From assembly GCF_043641665.1 (NCBI RefSeq), contig NC_092193.1, positions 22,610,182-22,674,181 of the forward strand: a stretch of 64,000 nt of DNA, in the 5' to 3' direction. Shown here in pieces: positions 51,288 to 62,670 of this stretch. The DNA comes from Enoplosus armatus (taxonomy: Eukaryota; Chordata; Actinopteri; Centrarchiformes; Enoplosidae). The position numbers and the translations under genes were made by a program. Under the pieces are notes generated by a model, which was not told the DNA's origin, did not search any database, and saw only the letters and a program-made list of their open reading frames with translations. The first letter of the stretch is position 1; every line of letters begins with the position of its first letter.

Positions 51288-52869
51288 ATGGCAGAGGAGT
51301 ATGAACAGTCCGGGGCGTCAGAATTTATTAAAGGTAAGTTTACACGTGGATGTTATTGTAGTTCGGCAAATATCTTTGATAGACCTCCGTGTGAAGCGTG
51401 TGATTCGGTAGCTGCGAATCAATTAGCTGTGAGCATTGAGACTTCCATTGGAAAATATATGTTTTTTTAATATAGACACATTTTGTCATACAGCGCAAAG
51501 CTATAACCTGTTATCACTGGAATATCGCGTAGATGCCCGAAGAGAAAAACCTTGCACCCTGTGAGATTCCCAGAGGAACAGCACTGAAATGCTTCATTGG
51601 TTTATTCTGTAAAATAATGGGGAGGTACTTTAAAACCGTTACTTCCCGACTGCTGCAACACTTGACACTTACACGAGAATAATACCGTTATACGTCCATC
51701 GGGGACAAACATCCATAAATCTGCTTAGAAATGGCAACGATAAGCTCCTTATGACTCCAGAACTTGCCTGTTTGTCTTTAAGTTTGCTTTAGTATCAAAC
51801 TGGAGCCGCTAACTGGAACCGCTAACGGCTAATTGGGCACTTGATTGTGTCGCTTTTCCCAAAAAAAACAGATATAGGCTCAAGTTGAAAGCCGCAGCTA
51901 ACTCACCGATTCCGTGGCAGTGGGGGGGGTTTGATTTTCTGTCCGTTAGGGCATTAATAGCAACAACATCTGGGTTGCCAGGTCGTACCTGTTGTTGGGT
52001 TCCTAGCCCATGTGAACCTTGGGACTCTGGGGACTCGGTCACACAGGCTTCGTCACGAAAACCTTATGGATTTGTGTATTTTCCAAGGTATTTTCATGAT
52101 CACTTGGAATAAGAATGTCCTTTACCCGGGGGGGGGGGGGGGTATTCCCTCAAATACTGCATTTAAATGTGCCCAGCCTTTTCGGAAACAGAGCTACAAA
52201 CGAAACAGCACAGCAACATACATTGAGAACCCCCCCCCCCAAAAAAAAAATCTTGTTTGTTAAAAGTTGTTGCCTTTAAGAGTAATAGTTTAAACAAGTA
52301 AAATGTAGTGTGTTGACAAGATCCTCGACGCAATTTGCGGACGTGGCATGCAAGCCCGTACACCGAAGAAGAGAACCGCGGGGGCCATGTTTGTAGTTCT
52401 GTTTCTGCAAAGATTGGGCACAGTTTGTGGACATACTGGAGTTAAATGTTGCCCTCACCCTGGGCAGACAGTAACCCCCCCTCCCGTGTGCGATCATGAT
52501 ACATACCTTGAAGGATGCAATCACACCAGCCAAAGAGATTTTTTTCCCAACCTGTCAACCCAGAAGTTGTTCCTTTAATAGCTTCTAAATGAACGGGGCA
52601 TTAGTAAATGATGTATTAATCATTTATAGCGCTGTTAGTATAACCCACCCTTCATAAAGGGCACCTTATTGCAAAGTGGTACCCAAAGTGAGTACTTTCT
52701 TTATTTTATTTTTATAAACGTCTACGGTTTTGTAATTGATTACGTTCTAAGTTCACTCCGAGATAAAGGTTTCAAGTAGTATTTAAACAGGTTAAGTAAC
52801 AGCTCCACCTGGACTCACAGCACCTATCAATAATGCAGTGTTACCTGTCTGCTTGTCTTCCTGTCTGTC

Positions 52870-52931
<62 letters not shown>

Positions 52932-55900
52932 TGCACCACAGACAGGCTATACTTTGCCACTCTACGGGTCAAACCAAAGAACACCGCCAACAGCCACTAC
53001 TTCAGCACGGATGAGGAGTTCCTGTATGAGAGGTGAGCCTGTGGCCTTTGTGACACTCTGGAACATTCCGATACTGTAAAATGAATAACGTTCGGTCTGC
53101 AGTCACTGGGGCTGAAGACAGAAGTGGGCCGAGCAGACCCCTGTCGCCCCGCTGCTCGTCTCTGCTGCAGGCCGGGGGCTCCAGGTTACGTTAGCTGCTA
53201 CTAGCATAACACGACTCGCCCGAATGAAATGAGCGTTTTCTAATTTATATATATATATATATATTGCCTAAAGGAAGCATACGTGAAGGCGAATAGTATT
53301 GGACCATATGTCGGAACCAGGTCGAGGGTCCTCAAGGTCTGATGGTAAAGCAGGATCCACCTCAAGGCTCTCATAATGTCGCTTACGTGGAGCGTACGCG
53401 CAAATATTCGATAAACCAGCACAAACCGGTTGACAAACAGGAAGCCTGGAGCTTTTTTGGGGGGGGTTGGGGGGGGGGGCAGACAGTTCTGTAGGACAGA
53501 CTAAGCAGAATGTAAAACCAGAGGCTGTATGAAGAGGGTGTGTCCAGCAACACAGAGTGGTCCTGGGTCTGATGCGTGTTTGCGAGGACCTTTAAGTGTG
53601 GCTCCAGGTGAGCAGTGACCTCATTTTGAGGTGGCATCTGGGGTGACCAATGGAATATATAGTATACTAGTTTTATGTCAAACTACAATGTAGTTCTCTG
53701 CTCATATAAGGACGTTTTGAAGTGTTTACTGTAACTTCTCCTATGAAGAACTGCGTCTTACTAAACGTTTCAACCTTGTGTCCATACTGCTCATAAATGC
53801 TAAGTAGGGGGGTCGAAGTAAAGTGTTACCCGTCGTTTGAGTTGTGGTCTGATTGTTCACAGATCTCAGACGAGTTTGAGGGCGCAACAGCACATGTTGT
53901 TCATCTGCAAACCAGGTTGCTGCGATAGTTCAATCTGGCTATGATGATCGTAACCGGCTGATTAATGCCCTAGACTGGGAATTAGGCTCTCTGCTAATTC
54001 TGCAATGGCAAAAGGTCCCCGAATTCCCAAAGTAAAAAGGTTCCAATGTGCTACACTATGGCCCTCACAGTCACCAGATCTCAACCCAACTGATATCCAA
54101 CGGGATATTCACGAGCACACCTGACACATTTGAGTGCACGGGCCAAGGAAGTAGTCTCGTCAAGGTTAATCCCGCTTCTCTCATCCCTTCCTCTAAGGTC
54201 TTCCTTCTTTCCTTTGCTTTATGATCTGGCCCGAATGCTGCGTTTGTAATCCTTGCATCCTCCTGAAAAGACCTTTTCAGTTAGAATATAAACAAAATGG
54301 ATTCGTGCGAGCGAGCAAGCCACTCCCTCCGAATGAAGAAACACAGCCGCCCCGCGAGTAGCAACGCGTAAAATGAATTTACTCATGTTGAAGCAGGCTG
54401 ATGAGGCAAATGTGGCCTTTGGCCATTTGAAATCTGGCCTGTTATTGAAGCCCGTTCATTCCCCTGTGTGCTTCATGCCAGTGTTTATGATCCCACTGTA
54501 AGATATAGGTCAAGATGAGATCAGCGGCCGTGCCCTCGAGATGGGAAAGGATTTAGGACAAGCGCTGGATGACGGCATTCAGACTGGACGCTTAATCATC
54601 CCAATCTACCATTTGTCATCACAATGCATTGAAAAATAAATTCAATGGAATATTTTGGGGGAAAAAAAACGTAAGCTGTTGTTTGTCAAAGCATACAAGT
54701 CCTGGCCGACTATTCTGATATTTGAAAGCATTAAATAGTCCAGTAGCCCTTTAAAGCTACCAGTTATGTGTTCCAGTAGAGTTAAACATTGGACATTTTA
54801 GAGGGCGAAACACGTGGTTTGTTTGACGCGAAAGCGCAGTGCAGTTCATTGCCTCCACAACCTCTGAAAAGGGATAGAAACGAACCTTGAATACCAACAG
54901 AAACTAGTATTCGATCTCAGCGGAGTCAGACTCAGAAGGCAAGTGCTTTTGCTGAATGTTGGGGAATGCCAGATATGTTTAAAACCGGCTTATTCAATGC
55001 TGGACAGTGGTTGCCATGAGAAATTGCAGAATCAATTCACATTTTCTGGCCGTTGGTTAAAAGAAACACGATTGTCCGAGTCGGTACCTTGGGTCTTCGT
55101 GCGTGGATATGACCCACTTGTCGATTGTTGTGGGCTACAAACATGTTTAAGACACCATTTTAATAGCAATAGTGTAAAGCTGCCCAGGTTCCTGTGGGAG
55201 GGTGAAGCCTGGTGAATGCTTGGTCACCTCTGGACACACGTCTGGTCCTGTAGAAACGTCTTCAGCGACATTGTCTCGAAGGCTGCCAGCAGCGTTTTTC
55301 AAAACGGTGGCCAGTCTCCATATCGTGCTTCTGTGGGTCTAAAGCCTCGCTCCTGTATCTTGGAAAGGTTCCAGCCGGGATGGAGGTCTGGCTCAGGGTG
55401 GAATTATGGAAAATGGAATTATAGTGATCCAATTTTCTGCAGGCCATCAAACAACAACAACAACAACAAAAAAGACTTGATTTTGAAAAATGAAGAAGAA
55501 GAAATGCGGTTGAACTGCATTGCATCTGAAATGATGATTATGTCAACATTATTGCATCGTGCCTCTAATAAAGCAAGCCAGTTGTATCTGAAGATGAGCT
55601 GGGATAAACCCTAAAAAAAATCATAGTTTGGGCTGTAGGACTTGTTGCTCTGACAACAGATGAATTTTTGCGCAGCTTAGAAGAACCAAAAAAGTCCACA
55701 TACAAAGAATTGGACCCAAAACTTTAGAAATACTGACGTCAAGTCCAAACGACCCTCGCCATCAACCCGAACGCTGTGAAATTTTCTAAATATTTAAATG
55801 TCACATTTTATTTATCCATGAGACTGTTCAGTTATATTCTCTGAAAATGTGATCTCCTTACGTTATTCCCATCATACCTGGCAGCTCCTCACACAGCTAC

Positions 55901-57490
55901 GTATTTAGGTAATGATGGTGGAGAATACTAAATCCCTTTTTGATGTATTTAGTTAGTTTGCCTGAAAGCAGCCCAATTTTTCCATTCAAACAGTCTAGAT
56001 ATTTAGTCTTACAAGCCCAACATGTGTAATTTGTAAGCTCCTCTTCACGACATTAAAGGTCCCATATTGTAGAAAGTGAGACGTCCGTGTCTTGTTTGAT
56101 TCTAAAGCAGGTCTGGGTGCTGTATAAATACTGTGGAAAGGATCAAAACGCTCAGTCCACGGAGAAATGAAACACAGCCCGTACTCAGACACTGTGCCTT
56201 TAAACGAGCCGTCGGGACTTCCGTAAGGTTGTGATGTCACAACTATACTGTCATACGTATTGTTTACTCGACCCTCTATGTTGAAAACACAACGTTAAGC
56301 GATGCTCTGTGTGAGAGCAGCAACGGCTCTAGAGCTTTACTGTGTGAGGTTTCCTTCAGACACATCTGGTGACTGTATAGTTGCGGTTCACGCTTTCATC
56401 TGACGCGCTCATCTGTTCCTCCGTGTGTGTCGCAGTTTCTATGCGGACTTTGGGCCCCTCAACCTGGCCATGCTGTACAGATACTGCTGCAAACTCAACA
56501 AGAAGCTCAAGGTAACAAGACAGCGCTCTGCACACTACATTGTGAGGACAGTTGCGTCACTGTGCTCGTTATTCATCAGATACTGACCGCCTTTTGTTAC
56601 TCCAGTCCTTCACCACGTCTAGAAAGAAGCTGGTCCACTACACCAGCTACGACCAGAAGAGGAGAGCCAACGCCGCTGTTCTCATCGGCGCCTACGCTGT
56701 AACTATCTCTTCATCGGCCCATCTGTCTTGTCTGTCTGTCTGTCTGTCTGTCCATCTGTCCGTTATTCACGATAAGGTGTTGTGACCTCGTCCCCGCAGG
56801 TGATCTATTTGAAGAGAAGCCCAGAGGAAGCCTACAGGACTCTGATCTCAGGAAACACGGGCTACCTGCCGTTCAGGTAGAGATATCCCGACTTTACTGG
56901 TCACATTTTAAAGCTGGATCCTACATTTCCCATAATGCAACCAATGACATATTTTTGTTAGACCCTCCCACAGGCTGTATATAAAGATGGACAACATGAC
57001 AGCTCCCCCAAAAGTGAAGCCAAAACGTCTCGATCATCGCCCCCCTGGTGGCTGGCTGCGGTATAGGTCATAAGCCCCGCCCCTTAACCCCCAAACAAAC
57101 AAACAAAAAAAAATCAAAGCACACGTCAAATAAAATCATTTCAGGTGGTTCTTATCACGCAGTGTTTGTTTTTCTGATACGTTTGGTTTTAATTAGTTAT
57201 TTGATGCTGTAGAAACGGGGTGAAACGTCATGATTGACAGCTGGGATTGACTGTGGTGTGCTCATCGATTGGGTCAGGCGGGTGTATGGGCGGGACCTCG
57301 ATACCACGGCTCCACCCACCCACCCCGGCCAGATTCTGGCTCCAAATGACGTCACCAGCGCAAGATGACGGCGGCGGCGGCGGCATCTGGGGAGGGCTTG
57401 GCTCCGTTGTTGTACAGCGGGAGGAAGTGGCGACACGTCGGCCATCTTTTATATACAGCCTGTGGACCCTCCCTGCCTGTCACGTCTTTC

Positions 57491-57521
<31 letters not shown>

Positions 57522-60500
57522 CCCACAGGGACGCAGCAGTGGGAGAGTGTTCCTTCAACCTCACTGTCCTCGACTGCTTACAAGGAATACGCAAGGTAAA
57601 CAGCACTTACTTTACCCCTCATGCACGCAGACTCCCTACCAGAGATTAAGTCAGCTGATCGCCATCCGAGGAGAGCACCCTAACCCCCCTGTCCTGTTGT
57701 TACATCATGTTAAACTGATGTAAGACTGCCAGATTGTATGGGGGGGGGGGGGGGAGTTCCGTCACTACTTGTACTTTACCACTGTGTTCTTAATCCTTCA
57801 CTCTTACGAAAGTTCACAGAGAAAGAATACAACGGGAGGGAAACAGCATCACTGTCCCGAGTCACCTCTCTCTCTCTCCCCCCCCAGGCGTTACAGCACG
57901 GCCTCTTTGACTTTGAAAGTTTCCACGTCGAGGAATATGAACACTATGAGGTGAGGGCACACGGACACGACTGTGCAGACACGTTGCAACACGCACTCCT
58001 GTAACCCCAGACCGACTTAAAGGGACACTCCAGCCGTTTAGTACCGTTCTTTCATAAAGTTGGAAACAGATTGGAAACAAAACTGAAGCGACAGAGGCCA
58101 AAATGTCCAGATTTCCCGTCAGTGATATGGACACAGCTCCAAAACCGCTGGATCCTACATTTCCCGTAATGCAACTGACAGCATCACTTGGTTGGAGGCC
58201 CACGACCTTTCAAACACCGCCCACGATACTAGCAGTATGCACTGATTTGGACAGAAAACAAAAAATCTCCAGCACGCATTGGACCAGTCTACCTTGTATA
58301 CTGTGTTTCCCACAATGCAAAGTGCCGGCGGCGGTTTGCCACGCTTGGTTGGCACCCGCCCCTATCAGTTTGACCTCGTCTAGCGCCATCATCAGGTCAA
58401 AATTTTAATTAGTCCAATAAAAACGGATGTCAGTCCCGTCAGCCTCGGCTATGCTTTGGGTTGAGCGCTAATTAGCATATGATACCATGCTAACATGCTA
58501 ACCTTTTTTTTTTTTTTTTTATTGACACATCTTGATAACTGTTGGATGGACTGCTTAAATATTTGGTGAACACATTCATGCTCCTCAAAGGATGACTTGC
58601 ATTCACTTTGTTCTCATCTAGCGCCATCGTCGGGTCAACATTTGAATTAGTCCAATAAAAACTAGCGTCATTCCCGTCAGCCTCGGCTGTGCTTTGGGTT
58701 TAGTGCCAATTAGCATATGATACCGTGCTAACGTGCTAAGCCAGGATGGTGAACATGATACTGTACCTGCTAAACATCATTGTCATTGTGAGCATGTTAT
58801 GAAGTGTGAATGTTTTTTGTTTTTTTTTATCCAATAACAAATGAGGCAAGTGTGTAGTGAGATATTTGCTTATTTCCATTGTATCCCACAATGCAAAGCG
58901 CTTTGATTCAGACTGGATCCAGTTTTAAAAAAAAGACTAAATACAAAAGGGGGCGGGTGCTCACAAACAGGAGCCCTTCAATTAAATATTGTTGGTGACA
59001 TGCACTGGTCAACACGAGAAACACAACCGAAATTATAATTCAGAGTTGCAATGCCACACTATAAAAACATTATATAACATCTAAATGGCCTGCATTCAAA
59101 ATTTGACTTGAGCAAAAGCACAGAATTGGAAAGTATCAAAAGTGAAAGTACTCATTATGTCGGTGTTATATTATTGGATCATTATTATTAATCTATTGTA
59201 GTAACACATGTAAGTAGTCATTTGAACTACTTGATATACTGTGAGGCAGTTGTATCTATAACAGTGCCAATGTTTTATAAACTGATCATATGATTTATAG
59301 GTATTTGTAAAGTAACTCTCTCTATAAACGTAGTGGAGTAGAAAGTACTAGCATTAAAATTACCATCTGAAATGTAGTAAAGTTCAAGTACCTCAAATTT
59401 CTACTTAAGTACCCCACTTGAGGAAATGTACTTACATTCCACCACTGTCTGTTTCTGTGTGGTGCTGGTGGGGATGAATTGTCACTACATTCACTCTGAG
59501 ACATTGTTGAAACGAAGAAACGCAGTATTAAGCGCGTTCACAAGATGGCAGCACTAACAGTACTCCAAGCGGCCTCCGGCGTGCTTTTGTTTATTTGCGG
59601 TGATGATGTCAAAGTATCGTGACACGATCTCTGTGTTTGTTAGCGAGTAGAGAACGGGGACATGAACTGGATCATTCCGGGGAAGGTTCTGGCCTTCAGC
59701 AGCCCTCACCCTCGCAGCAAGATCGAGAACGGTGAGTCGGACTCCACCTTTCCTCGAATGCCACTCCGGGGCATCGGAGTTACTTAAAAGCCGCTGGAGC
59801 TCAGTGCTGAGTCATCGCACCTGAAATCACGCTCGTTTTTTCCAGGTTATCCTCTCCACGCTCCCGAGGCGTATTTCGCATACTTTCGGCAAAATGGCGT
59901 CGCGGCCGTGGTCCGTTTAAACAGGAAGTTGTACGACGGCAGGCGGTTTGAGGACGCGGGGATCGAGCATCATGACCTCTTCTTCCTGGATGGGACCACG
60001 CCTTCTGACCTCATCATCAGGCGCTTCCTGCATGTGTGTGAAAGCACCGACGGAGCTGTAGCTGTGCACTGTAAAGGTAGGAGTGTGTGTGCGTTAAACC
60101 TTTTCTTCATTTGTTTAAAACTCTCGTCTCTCCTCACCTTTTTAAACATGTCGTCCAATCACAGCTGGCCTGGGCCGCACAGGCACCCTGATTGGCTGCT
60201 ACCTGATGAAACACTTCCGGTTCACTGCGGCCGAGGCCATCGCTTGGATCAGAATTTGCCGCCCCGGATCCGTCATCGGCCCCCAGCAGAACTTCCTAGA
60301 GGAGTGAGTTTCAGTCTCGGTTTGTGGCTCCGCAACAGAAACAACCAGTAGCTTGTTCCCCCTTCGGTGAGATGAGATTTAAAGATCACTTTAGAGAATT
60401 TAGACAGTTGACAAATCAAATCAGCCGCTGTGGTCCAGGTTGAAATACATTGACAGCTGTTGGATGGATTGCCCTGATTTTTTTTTTTTACAGCGGCAGC

Positions 60501-62670
60501 AACAGGTTCCAAATACTCACCAGAGCAGCAAACGTGGATTCATCCACCGCTGTAAATAGTCCCACAGACATGCACTATTTCCTCCTGTTTGAGTAACGTC
60601 AGCAGCCAGCTGTAAATACTGAGCCTTTTTTTTTAAATGAAACGATAAATGTGCGAGCTGAAGTATTGAGAGACAGGCCGACATGTTGTTTAGTTTCAGT
60701 CTTTTGGATTTGTTGACAATAAGAGAAACGCAGAATAACGCCAGCCTTATCCGCTAACTTCCAAATGTTGATGGTGCGCATGCTAACATGCTAACTCATT
60801 TTTGTTTTTTTTGTTGAAACATCTTGACAACTGTTGGATGGACATCTAGCGCCATCGTCAGGTCAAAATTTCAATCAGTCCAATAATGTCGTTCCTGTCA
60901 GCCTCGGGCTTTAGCGCTAATTAGCATAGGATACCGTGCTAACATGCTAAACCAGGAGATGGTGAACATTGTACTGCACCTGCTAAACATCAGTTGCTTC
61001 GTGTTGCCGTTGCGAGCATGTTAGCATGCTGACATCAGCAGTGCCCAAGTGCAGCCAGTCTTGTCAAGTGTTCAATTATTTATTTTTTTTCAGATTGTGT
61101 AGTGAGATATTTGCTCATTTCCATGAAAATGTCCTTTCATCAGGTCATTTGTCTCGGTGCTTCTAAACTGACACAATGTCAGGGAGACAGTTCCTGCATT
61201 TTATTCCTGACTCCTCATTCCTGATGCGTGTGTGTGAGTGCAGGAAGCAGCACAGTTTGTGGGTCCAGGGCGACGTCCATCGCTCCAAACAGAAGCTGGC
61301 TCAGCAGAGACTGAGTCGACGGCAGCACCTGCAGCAGCAGCAGCAGCAGCAGCTTCACAGCCCCGACTCGGAGGGAGAGAAGCAGGAGGCCATGTCCCGC
61401 CTCATCTCCAGCATGGATGACCTGTCAGTCAACACCACCCTCCACAAATCGTACAGCTTGGATGAGGTGAGGGGGGGGGGGGTTGGTAGGGGGTTCCTGG
61501 CATCTTTGCTAACGCTCCGTTTAAAAAAAAAAAAAAAAGAGGATGCTGTCTTTAAAACTGTACAGAAAATTGGTTTGTATTTTACAACACGACCCCAACA
61601 ATGACAACAATTTTCCATTTGAAGAACTTCTGTTTTTATTTCATACTGATAACACACTCTCTCTCTTTCTGTTTGTGTGTGTGTGTGCGCAGAATAACTG
61701 CAAGGAGGGCAGTCTAACTCAGGGAGACAAGCTCAGAGCTCTGAAGGGAAAACGGCCACCGAGATCAGCCTCCTCCTCCTCCAGGTACAAGTTGGTTATC
61801 ATTTGGTTTTTTGGTTACCATTAGGGTCATGCCACTTATGTCTCAGAGACACGGCGAGTTGGTAAACACGACTGTGAATGTGCCGAGCAGAGCGCTGCGG
61901 GAATAATGAGTCCTGAAACCCGGGAGGCACTGGTTTTCATGGGGCTGGGGTATGGGGCACGTACCCGTCATGGTCGAAGGAAGTTTGAAATTTCGAGAAC
62001 TCCGCGGGGTTCGATGGGAATATCAATACCCCTCTCATGTTCGCGAGCTAAACGCATGCTAACATTGTTGGCTTAGCACAAAGGCAGGAAACAGCGGGAA
62101 GCGCGTAGCATCATGGCGGGTGGACGGGTTTAAATGAGGGGGCGGAAGACGGCAGGGAGCCCGTACTTTCAGGACTGGTTAACCGAAATCGGTCAAGTAC
62201 CCTCTTATGAGTAAATGTCTCATTTATTGGCGTTTTTTTTTTTTTTTAATCTATTTTAATAGATTTAGTCATTTCTTTATTTTCTGTTTGTCTTCTGTAA
62301 AGACTTTGTTGAGGTTTGAAAGCTTTATGCTACGCTATCATGAACGTGCATACGTCGACTCCTTTGTGTGTCTTATTCAGGTTGAATCTGTCCAAGGCCT
62401 CTCACTGCTCCATCCTCCCGCCCCCTAAGCCCCCTAAACTCCCCCTCTCCTTCTCCTCCTCCTCTTCCTCCTCTTCTAAGAAGCTGGTCCGGAGCTCCTC
62501 CTCCTCCGCCACGCAGATCCGGAGGTGAGCGTCCGCGTCCTTGAACCTTTTCAGAATGCGGTCAGTTGGGTCAAGACTCGTGTGACATGATGTGTCTCTC
62601 TGTCTCTCTCTCCCCCCCCAGTCCCTTCAGCCTCAGTCTGTTCAGCACCAGGCCCGCTGCCATTCACTGA
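51288..62670 (+). CDS. cdc14a: Dual-specificity protein phosphatase CDC14A
   Basis: CDC14-family phosphatase acting on proline-directed phosphoserine sites, with roles in mitotic exit, centrosome and cilia (family knowledge). Coding exons 1-14: 51288-51333, 52942-53032, 56436-56511, 56606-56698, 56800-56876, 57529-57595, 57888-57950, 59644-59731, 59846-60076, 60165-60303, 61244-61466, 61693-61784, 62381-62524, 62622-62670. They total 1479 nt, 492 residues plus TGA, all GT-AG. Residues 1-200 form the inactive N-terminal phosphatase-like domain ([40 protein letters not shown]). The catalytic half holds Asp249 in [11 protein letters not shown] and the Cys276-X5-Arg282 loop in HCKAGLGRTG. The N-terminus ([13 protein letters not shown]) favours CDC14A over CDC14B. 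The tail is serine-rich and shorter than the 594-residue human isoform. Fish duplicates (aa/ab) cannot be told apart here. Confidence 0.95.
51334..52941 (+). other. cdc14a intron 1
   Basis: Non-coding. It has a G run at about 52130, a C-then-A run at about 52230, and a (CTGT)4(TG)27 tract abutting the exon 2 acceptor. No other feature is recognised. Confidence 0.6.
52874..52927. repeat. (TG)27 microsatellite at cdc14a exon 2 acceptor
   Basis: Begins after four CTGT units and ends 14 nt before the exon 2 boundary, occupying the place of the pyrimidine tract. Confidence 0.95.
53870..54150 (+). mobile_element. Tc1/mariner transposase relic
   Basis: One frame at 54059-54088 reads [10 protein letters not shown], the hallmark just before the third acidic residue of Tc1/mariner DDE transposases. 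The surrounding frame is broken, no terminal repeats are seen, and no open frame exceeds the motif. It is a dead fragment. Confidence 0.6.
56054..56260 (+). repeat. Dispersed repeat, copy 2 (GAGACGTCCGTGTCTTGTT family)
   Basis: A more complete copy than at 46805-47000. It begins AAGGTCCCATATTGTAGAAA and ends near TGATGTCACAACTATACTGT. It lies in cdc14a intron 2, about 180 bp before exon 3. Confidence 0.7.
56968..57465. mobile_element. MITE with CCACAGGCTGTATATAAAGA-type inverted ends, copy in cdc14a intron 5
   Basis: Ends are CCACAGGCTGTATATAAAGA on the left and TCTTTTATATACAGCCTGTG G on the right, nearly perfect inverses. The interior is the reverse complement of the xpr1 intron 1 copy. It contains a perfect TGACGTCA (57348-57355) and a short CGG run. 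It accounts for about 500 of the 652 bp of intron 5. Confidence 0.85.
57951..59643 (+). other. cdc14a intron 7, built largely of repeats
   Basis: Holds two tandem copies of the 'CTAGCGCCATC' family (58374-58502, 58614-58800), two 'CCCACAATGCAAAG' modules (58308, 58885), and a repeat at 58900-59560 whose parts recur in the 3' UTR. No coding potential. Confidence 0.65.
59320..59560 (-). repeat. Dispersed 'AGTACTTTACTACATTTCAG'-type repeat, intron 7 copy
   Basis: Contains GTGGAGTAGAAAGTACTAGC, ATGTAGTAAAGTTCAAGTAC and CGCAGTATTAAGCGCGTTCA. The same words appear inverted at 62925-63030. The CTTAAGTACCCCACTTGAGG portion is a well-known fish repeat segment. Confidence 0.7.
59846..60076 (+). CDS. 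cdc14a: cdc14a exon 9, catalytic acid and nucleophile
   Basis: Residues 201-277. It contains the general-acid loop (Asp249) and ends VAVHCK, so the nucleophilic Cys276 is the second-last codon before the intron. The intron falls inside the signature motif. Confidence 0.95.
60165..60303 (+). CDS. cdc14a: cdc14a exon 10, phosphate-binding loop and following helix
   Basis: Completes the P-loop with AGLGRTG (Arg282) and continues [20 protein letters not shown] and [13 protein letters not shown]. These are standard CDC14 landmarks and none of the key residues is altered. Confidence 0.95.
60304..61243 (+). other. cdc14a intron 10
   Basis: Mostly a plus-oriented copy of the 'CTAGCGCCATCGTCAGGTC' dispersed family (about 60820-61050). 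The remainder is unassigned. Confidence 0.6.
61244..61466 (+). CDS. cdc14a: cdc14a exon 11 with polyglutamine insert
   Basis: Starts [17 protein letters not shown], where the conserved catalytic domain ends, then carries a run of seven CAG codons (about 61333-61353) and the conserved SSMDDLSVN segment. The glutamine run is not in the mammalian protein as I know it. Confidence 0.92.
61785..62380 (+). other. cdc14a intron 12
   Basis: Nothing recognised apart from a poly-T run at about 62234. Confidence 0.5.
62381..62670 (+). CDS. cdc14a: cdc14a exons 13-14, serine-rich C-terminal tail
   Basis: 62381-62524 encodes [19 protein letters not shown], an eight-serine run and [15 protein letters not shown]. 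62622-62670 encodes [15 protein letters not shown] and TGA. Low-complexity serine codons dominate. The tail is variable in this family, so the stop rests on frame and splice signals. Longer isoforms using exons outside the window are possible. Confidence 0.8.

Larger units (their letters stand above)
53033..56435 (+). other. cdc14a intron 2
   Basis: The longest intron of this gene (3.4 kb). It holds an AT run at about 53245, a G run at about 53460-53480, a Tc1/mariner relic at about 53870-54150 and a dispersed repeat at 56054-56260. The rest is unassigned. Confidence 0.6.

Noticed and set aside
54943..55614. Two consecutive reading frames (90 and 132 residues) in cdc14a intron 2
   Set aside because: No domain, CAA/AAC repeat included, and no coherent similarity. 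Likely chance within intronic DNA.
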